A stretch of DNA of 64,000 bases, from assembly GCA_025602915.1 (NCBI GenBank), contig JAHLJZ010000030.1, positions 62,001 through 126,000 on the forward strand, written 5' to 3'. Of this stretch, positions 57,320-64,000 are shown piece after piece. This DNA is from Paraphysoderma sedebokerense (taxonomy: Eukaryota > Blastocladiomycota > Physodermatomycetes > Physodermatales > Physodermataceae). The notes beneath the pieces were generated by a model. The model did no database searches, was not told the origin of the DNA, and saw nothing but the letters and a program-made list of their open reading frames with translations. Numbering within the stretch: position 1 is the first letter of the stretch; every line of letters starts with the position of its first letter. Position numbers and translations under genes: made by a program.

Positions 57320-59932
57320 TCAAATTCGCTCTATTCTACATATGTTCATACGATACACTACATAGGACATGACGGTCATAAAATCAATATCATCAAGAAA
57401 CAAAGCACACTTCTTGATGCGCTCAAGGTTGTTGTCTTTCTGTGCACAATTAACTCTGACCATTTCGGCTACTTCAGAATACCTCCTCGCATCAAATGTC
57501 GCATTGCTAGTAATACCCATCGGATCATCAAAATCAAGACCATCTATCACGACAAGAGTATTCTTGAAAAAATGTGGTTCCCGACTCAACGCATATTTAA
57601 TGAAGTCGCAGCCGTCATCATAACAAATGACTCTGCCACATGAACCGACGTTAATATTTTGATCTTCACACAAATAAAACGACGTAGCCGGTGGCACTTA
57701 CTTGGGGGCCGCCGGCCAACGGGTATAAATCAAATCAAAGAGTGTACGCGACGATTCTCCGTGTTTCGTCAACGCAAACCCAAGGCATTGGTTATGCTTC
57801 ATGCACATCATCAAAAATGTACTACATGACTTGTTCTTGCTGCAACTCTCTCTGATTTTATCATTGCCGTGAAACTGGTATCTGTATGAAAATCAATAAT
57901 CAATTAGGAATTCAGAATGGTGATTAACTCAAGAAAGATCATCTTAAATTATACCTTTTCAACCGCCTGATCGGAGGGAAACCAGGAAGACAGCACCCAG
58001 TCGTGTACATCTCTTTATAGGCGGAGCCAAAATTACCATAAAATGGATCTTTGGGTACATCATTACCCACAAAGGGGCGAACAGACTGATCAAGAATACG
58101 AGAAACGAGAGGTGTCAAAGAGTCCGGCCAGCTACCGTTATTCCGATATCTTACAGCCAGCAAGAATTGATAAAAAACAGGGGAATATTTTTCCAATTGG
58201 ATGCATTCAAATGCGGATAAAGTCTTGGTTCGAATGTATTTCCGTACTAAATGCTCAACCATTGGTCTAACGAGTTGATGAAGTGGTGCAACATCAGAAC
58301 TCAGGCATCGTAAAAATGTACGAATGGCGGCCGGAGCGATATATCGTACACAATTTGCTAAACGAACAAAGGCCACGAAGGCAAGTAAGAATAAGAAAAG
58401 AAAGAGTTGAGATTATAAAGTTTGTTTCCAGTTTACCTTCAGACACCTGCTTCCTGCTTTTCCCACTTTCATCAACTTGATCCTCTTCTTCATCCATCTT
58501 ATCATCTTCCTCGCCCGTCTCAGTTTCAGTCTCAACAGCTTCATTCACCCCATCATCTCCATCGTTCTCCGTTCCAACCCCCTCGCTATCCTCCCTTTGC
58601 CTTCCCATTTGCTGATATTCTTCTTGAATGTCTTCGCCATGTAATCGGTCGATCTCTCGCTCAAACATTGCGAACAAGGGAAGTAGGGTGCCTTCTTGAC
58701 TGTTTTCGGAGAGATTACAGAGTAATTGATCGTATTCTTCTGAAGTGAGGCCCGGTGTTATATTCCCAGAGTGGCACCGATTGCACTGTTTACACTGCTT
58801 CCTAATTCTCTCACGGTTCCCTCGTTTGCTCTCATCTGCCGCGGAGATACTATATCGTAAAACGAGCCTCCGTGTTGCGCTGGTACTAAAGAATTCACCA
58901 TCAAGAGAGGTGGTGCGAGAAACGCCTCGAGCATTTGCTGTAAACGAGATCTGTCATCAATGATGCAAGTTCAGACAACGGACGCATACAAGCGAAAGAG
59001 ACGTACTAAGAGGAGACCACGGATGAATAAACTGCTCAAGAAGTTTCGCCTCAACAGGCGTTTCAATTTCGTGAGCGGCAATATAGTCACCTGATATAAT
59101 TGTCAACAGAAATCTAGTTGGACATTAAAAGTAAATTGAATAGAAACTAGAAACCTGCACAACACGGTTTTTCCGGCAAGATTGTCAATCTAATAAAATC
59201 GTACACGACTTCTTTAAAAATGTTGACGCTGTTTCTCCATGACTTCACAACCTCAACGGGATATCCCAAACGGAAGTAGCGATCCATGATTCGGTTGTAA
59301 TACTGCTCACAACTCACGCCGTCGATAAGATTATCCAGGGCATCAGTCAATAGCTCATACGAATAGAAACACATTTTATGCCGAATCAGTGCGTGATCGT
59401 ACCCATCGTAGTGGTAAACTTTCCCACATCGATTGCATCGATAATCAACCACAATAACGATAGCAGGGCTGTCAACGTCCAAGACTGTATACTTGCATTC
59501 GGCCAAAGGTACGAGAGTAATGCCGCAATCGGCGCAAGTGGTTTCTGTCGCATGAAAAGTGACATAAGGGGGGTTACGAACAAACCTCTGTTTTCCTTGA
59601 TCTAAAATAGATATGAGTCTGTCATCGGGGATATCTAACATACATAAGTCAGTTCCTAATTTGACAATAGCTCCAACGCAGAATTACTTACCCGGGTAAA
59701 ATTTCCTAGACAGACTTCTACTCACAGGAGCCCCACGGTCAACCAATTGTCCAACAGATCTACTATTGGTGTTTATTGGAATGTTATTTTGAGATTTTGC
59801 GACTGGTGGATCTATATTTGGAGTGAATGATGAGGGTATAATGTCGAGATATTCCGGTCGACTTTGGCCGACAATGTGAACACGGACTTGGCGTTTAGAG
59901 TATCGGGGTCTTTTGGGTGGAGGTGCGGTCAT
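57320..59932 (-). CDS. KDZ-transposase-related Cys-rich protein (possibly domesticated)
   Basis: About six exons read as one continuous chain of some 700 residues. A basic start (MTAPPPKRPRYSKRQVRVHI) leads to a Cys-rich domain (ETTCADCGITLVPL, VDYRCNRCGKVYHYDGYDHA), followed by helical segments, a CKQCNRC motif and an acidic stretch (TETETGEEDDKMDEEEDQ). The last exons contain FGSAYKEMYTTGCCLPGFPP, KSCSTFLMMCMKHNQCLGFA, RTLFDLIYTRWPAAPK and, after an intron, VICYDDGCDFIKYALSREPH with LVVIDGLDF. The order CxxC zinc region, C-x-Hx-GF segment, YDxxC and REPxFF...VDG is that of KDZ (Kyakuja-Dileera-Zisupton) transposases, which are plain DNA transposons. The usual His pair after VDG is not seen, and no terminal repeats were found. 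It is likely a host gene derived from such an element; confidence is moderate. Confidence 0.55.
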
Positions 59933-60485
59933 TGCTCGTTTGTATTGTGTTGGAATGTAAAAATAATAAATATGGATAGATTAGGGTCAATTTATGTTGT
60001 GCATCAAAAAGGGTCCACCGAGGAAAGGAACAGGAGTCGCAATGAATTCCCCATCACTTTGAGACCCGCCAATTCCCGTTCCCGCGACCGTCCGTTAAAT
60101 CGATTTGAGACCAGTAATGAAATACCCTCTTCTTTGAGTATCGCTACCAGTCCTATAGATTAGTACGCACTTGAAGTGCACTTTGAATGATTGACCTTGG
60201 TGTGGCTCCTCAAAGGCCTCTTTTGAATTCCGCGGGCCTTGCGCATCTCACCGCCAAGTACTGCAAACTCTTAATTTAAATAGATACAAATCGATTAAAC
60301 AAAAATCATGTTCATCAGTCGAAAGAAAATTCCAGATGTTTTCATTTTCCAATATGGCATCTAACGAAATAAATGTCGCATAAATTTTGCACGTGCTGAA
60401 TGGAATTTTCGGTCTCGACGATTGACGCCCCTTGGAATCCAAGCGGAAGGACTGCCCATCTTTTCTCCCAACAACTCCAAAAGAG

Positions 60486-60493
60486 TATATATA
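60486..60493 (+). promoter_or_regulatory. TATA-like box upstream of the N-myristoyltransferase
   Basis: TATATATA lies 27 bases before the ATG at 60521. This would give a very short leader and favours 60521 over an in-frame upstream ATG at 60422. Confidence 0.4.
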
Positions 60494-60520
60494 CTTTTAT
60501 TCCCTACAGATACAGTCACC

Positions 60521-62562
60521 ATGTCTGATAAAAAGAAGGAAAAGATCCCCACAAAAGAATCAGAAGAGAACCACGACTTTGACGACGATGCCGAAAAGAA
60601 ATCAAAAAGTGTAGAAGAACTCATGAAGAAACTCGCTCTTCAACAAGCTCTGATGGGTCGTGACGTCCAGATACTGAATTCTCTCCCAAAGGATCACAAA
60701 TTCTGGAAAACTCAACCTGTTCCTCAGACTCCTGGTAAATTATCCAACTGATTGAAACATCTTTTTTAAAATCCCCTATCGTCACGGACTCACGGTTTTG
60801 TTTACATTCCAATCGTTCGTGTTTCTTGTTTATTTGTCGCTGTTACCTAGATGAAATCAAAGAGCCGACAGGAGATGGTCCGATTGAACCAAACAAGACA
60901 AAAGAAGAAATAAGGCCGAATCCTCTACCCTTACCCAAAGAATTTGAATGGGTTGATGTAGACGTTGACAATGTGGACGAGGTACGAAAGCTCTCATTAG
61001 ATGATATGTGGATTTAAATGTTGAAGAATTATTTCTAATTGTGAATATAGACAAAGGAACTCTACGAATTACTGAGTAATCACTACGTTGAAGATGAAGA
61101 CGCCATGTTTCGATTTGCTTACAGTGCCGAGTTTTTGCAGTGGTAAGTTGTTATATCGAAAAGGACAAACAGGTTTGTATAAAGTGTTTACAAAATCCTA
61201 ATCATCGTGTAGGGCTCTCAAACCTCCAGGTTGGAAGACGATCTGGCACATTGGAGTACGAGTTGTTGCGACAAAGAAATTGGTTGCCTTCATCAGTGGC
61301 GTGCCCAGTGATATTCGAGCTCATCAACAGTAAGTCATGTCGACGTCAGTTCGATCGCCGCAAAACCTCATTTTAACATTTAACTAATGATGATGATGTA
61401 TTCTTCAGCACAAACCCAATGGTCGTCATTGATTTTCTGTGCGTTCATAAGAAACTGCGGTCGAAACGACTTGCACCGGTTTTAATCAAGGAAGTGACCC
61501 GTCGTTGTAACTTGGAAGGAATCTTTCAAGCTTTGTATACCGCCGGTGTCGTCTTACCAGGTTCATTAGCAAAGTGCAGGTCTGTATTATCTGGCCTTCT
61601 TTAGAGTTTGTCTTCATCATGAACTAACCGGGTCCCTTATGTTTTTCAGATATTACCACCGTTCTTTAAATCCGAGAAAGCTTGTAGATGTCAAGTTCTC
61701 TTCCATTCCTCCCCGTATGAATATGAACATGATGGAACGATTATACAAAGTCCCGGAAGTATGCAATCGCTGGTCCTACTTCGAAAAGTACAAAATCTAC
61801 ATTCCCAGGTCTTTATTAACCCAATCATTTGAACCGAATGTAGAAACCTTATATTCCGGGTATCCGACCAATGAAGTCTGCCGATGTCGAAATCGTTCAT
61901 AAAGCGTTGAACAATTATCTACGGAGGTTTGCTTTGGCGCCTGTATTCACCGTGGAAGAAGTTAGACATTGGTTTCTCCCCATCGAGGGCGTCATATACA
62001 GTTATGTAGTCGAGGTGTGCCCCAATGTTTCGCACAACCATCGTCTTGGCTATATCTAACTATATTTTATATTGATGTTGTGACTCAGGATCCCAAAACC
62101 TCCAAAATAACGGATTTCATATCCTTCTACAACATCCCCTCTTCAGTCATGAAACATCCAGTTCACAACAAAATCGATTGCGCATATTTGTTTTATTATT
62201 TCGTTAACCAAAACCGTGACAACGAGAGCCAAGATTCCGGAAAGAGTAAAGACGAATCTGAATCGAATACAGATAAAGAGAGCCTCAAAGCTTTGGTTCA
62301 AAATGCATTAATTTTGGCGAAAAAGGTTTCGTAGCTTTGATTTTTTTTCAATTTCTCCTTTCATCATTTCCTCCTGTTCATTAGCTTACATTATCACTCT
62401 TAGAATTCTTTTGATGTTTTTAATTGTCTAGAGTTGATGGAAAACGGTGAATTTTTGCAGGAGTTAAAGTTCGGACCCGGTGATGGTCACTTGAATTATT
62501 ATTTGTATAATTGGAGATGCAAAGGTTTCGAGGGGAACCAAGTTGGTGCGGTGTTATTGTAG
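60521..62562 (+). CDS. NMT1: Glycylpeptide N-tetradecanoyltransferase (N-myristoyltransferase)
   Basis: Eight or so exons. A Lys/Glu-rich start ([20 protein letters not shown]) precedes [66 protein letters not shown] and [13 protein letters not shown]. The catalytic core then has [60 protein letters not shown] and, after a spliced join, [18 protein letters not shown]. It continues with [34 protein letters not shown] and [20 protein letters not shown]. It ends VGAVLL, close to the C-terminus whose carboxylate is the catalytic base in this family. The enzyme attaches myristate to N-terminal Gly of proteins such as ARF GTPases and calcineurin B. All key blocks are intact. It is divergent from the KDZ-related gene across about 590 bp. 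Confidence 0.94.
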
Positions 62563-62699
62563 AAATGACATTAAACTACTTAATACACACGAACTTCTAA
62601 ACATGAAGTTACTCCGTCACTGTCACGCCCTGCACCGCGATTATATTGGGTATCCTTTACAACAAATTATAAGACGACTTTTCTCTCGTACGTATTCTC

Positions 62700-64000
62700 T
62701 TAAATATAATACACCAACAACCAAATCGTACAACCAACAGCTACCAATATCACCAACCCCAAAATAATAAACTTGTATTTATAATACCTCCACCCCGACG
62801 GTTTCAACACCTTCCTATTTTTCCTAACAACAGCAGTCACCGTACCCTCTGGTACTTCCACAATCACATCCGCGAATTTCTCAAGGTTATAGTAACTCAC
62901 GTTTCGAAAAAAAGAAAACGGCGTCACGGAACTAACTGCCCGTGAAAGTTTTTTGTCTCTTGCGTAGGTGTGATGAGCGTGTGGAATACGACGGTATGAA
63001 ACAACGTGAATGTTGGGCCATGGTCCCGAGACGGTACGATTTGTTTGTTGGATTGAACAGGTTTGTGGCGTTGAAATTGAAGTTGAAGGTAAATTCGAAG
63101 TTGAAGTTGAATTTCTGTTTAAATTTGGCGGTGCAAGAGACTGTATCCGTTGACGACGCTACCAAATTCACAATTCAAATTCCAAAATAAATCCACGTTA
63201 ATCTCGTATCCATTACCTAACGTGCCCCAAATAAAATTCAATCAATACCTTATCCTCATCTTTCCTCTTCTCAATCATTTCTTGTTTCTTTCGGGTCCCA
63301 TTTTGACTAGAATAATTTTCAGGTCCATTGAGTTCATCGTGTATATTGATTTCGGTGACTTCCATCGGGGGAATGTAATCTCTTAATGGACAATCTTCAA
63401 ACATATGGATCCAAACACTTTTGGGCCACATTACATGATTCTAGAAAGATTACGAACAAAAATCAATCATTAAATTTGATGGGTGAAATATGAGAAGGTA
63501 ATAATTGTAGTTTACGTTTAAGACACCGGCGTGGACTAGTCCTTTGGAAGACCATCTCGCGCAGTTTCCGCGTTCGGCTATATGTTGCATAAATATCGGT
63601 AATGATCGTCGAATAAAATTGGAAAGTGGTGCCAACGCGAGCTTTTGGGTCGGATGAATGTTAATCGGTTAGACAGTTGACGTTTAACAGATTCTAGGAT
63701 TGACGAAACTTACAGAAAACTTAGCCATCGCCTGGGCTTGCATATTTTCGATTTGTCGGAAATATTCATCCATAGCTACAATCTTTTCTTTAGGGACATT
63801 TTCTACCCGTATGCCAACCATATGCCTAACGCGATTTGCCGAGCTGTTAATTAAAAGATGCTAAACCGATAATTAAACGACACAGCATCATTTCAACATA
63901 CCGATTGTACATTCCAGCTTGTTCGTTTAAATCAAAATTATCGGTTCCATAGAAATACTCTGTTGGATCAAAAAATCCGACCATAGAAGTACCCGGTAAC
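62700..64000 (-). CDS. Tail-anchored membrane protein of unrecognised family (partial, starts beyond the right edge)
   Basis: The 3' half of a minus-strand gene. From right to left the exons give VGFFDPTEYFYGTDNFDLNE, MVGIRVENVPKEKIVAMDEY, LAPLSNFIRRSLPIFMQHIA, GNCARWSSKGLVHAGVLNNH and MWPKSVWIHMFEDCPLRDYI. An acidic-basic linker ends KRKDEDK. An intron of about 80 nt joins it in phase 0 to RRQRIQSLAPPNLNRNSTST, a Ser/Thr/Asn-rich stretch, then SFFRNVSYYNLEKFADVIVE, VPEGTVTAVVRKNRK and one final membrane helix, FIILGLVILVAVGCTIWLLV, with the stop at 62700. The NCARW-SKGL and MWPKSVW blocks look like conserved family features, but I do not recognise the family. The single C-terminal helix suggests insertion in the ER or outer mitochondrial membrane with the bulk facing the cytosol. 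Confidence 0.65.

Noticed and set aside
62942-63190. Plus-strand open frame of 82 codons near the right end
   Set aside because: It lies under a minus-strand coding stretch that is open in several frames because of its Ser/Thr/Asn-rich repeats; the minus frame joins both neighbouring exons in phase.
1-64000. tRNA, rRNA, spliceosomal RNA or CRISPR arrays
   Set aside because: I looked for tRNA T-loop/acceptor pairs, U-snRNA core motifs and regularly spaced repeats and found none that held up; weak RNA genes could still be missed by eye.

Overview
The window is nuclear DNA of a eukaryote with compact genes. About 20 protein genes fill 64 kb, and nearly all are cut by short GT-AG introns of roughly 50 to 180 nt. 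The gene set points to a flagellated, early-diverging (chytrid- or blastoclad-like) fungus. The fungal side is a Cce1/Ydc2-type mitochondrial Holliday junction resolvase, a Crypton-like tyrosine-recombinase element and CHASE-domain histidine kinases. The flagellar side is a three-DM10 EFHC-type protein and a Nek1-type kinase. I cannot name the species.

Layout. 1-3.8 kb: CHASE histidine kinase 1 (minus, runs off the left edge) and its upstream region. 3.8-7.5 kb: hairpin-rich DNA, then a Crypton-like element. 7.5-15 kb (minus): Cce1-like resolvase, Nek1-like kinase, coiled-coil protein. 15-20.4 kb (plus): ALG1 and EFHC-like. 21-24.5 kb (minus): a DusA-type tRNA-dihydrouridine synthase without its catalytic Cys, and NEDD8 in six tiny exons. 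25.5-26.5 kb: C2H2 factor. 26.7-29.9 kb (minus): CLC protein with an altered gate motif. 30.5-35.8 kb (plus): a Ser-rich protein, then CHASE histidine kinase 2. 36.7-41.5 kb (minus): two Cdc20/Fizzy-type APC/C activators in tandem. 41.8-43.2 kb: a bacterial-style chorismate mutase-prephenate dehydratase fusion. 44-50 kb: a SH3-RhoGEF-PH-repeat-PX protein that unites features of Cdc24 and Bem1. 50-64 kb: amphipathic protein (minus), p47/Shp1 (plus), MFSD5-type transporter (minus), KDZ-transposase-related gene (minus), N-myristoyltransferase (plus) and a tail-anchored protein (minus, runs off the right edge).

The genes do not form one pathway; most are dispersed housekeeping genes. Points that stand out: the polarity GEF/scaffold fusion with an 11-unit, 38-residue repeat array; a 7-nt microexon proven by domain conservation and a second one predicted elsewhere; two membrane CHASE sensors that keep the phospho-acceptor His but have degenerate ATP sites; and several enzymes or channels with altered key residues (Dus Cys to Val, CLC gate Glu to Asp, a Cdc20 paralogue without its IR tail).

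Exon joins were deduced by hand from splice consensus and protein continuity. Domain calls rest on motif recognition, not on searches. No tRNA, rRNA, snRNA or CRISPR was recognised.
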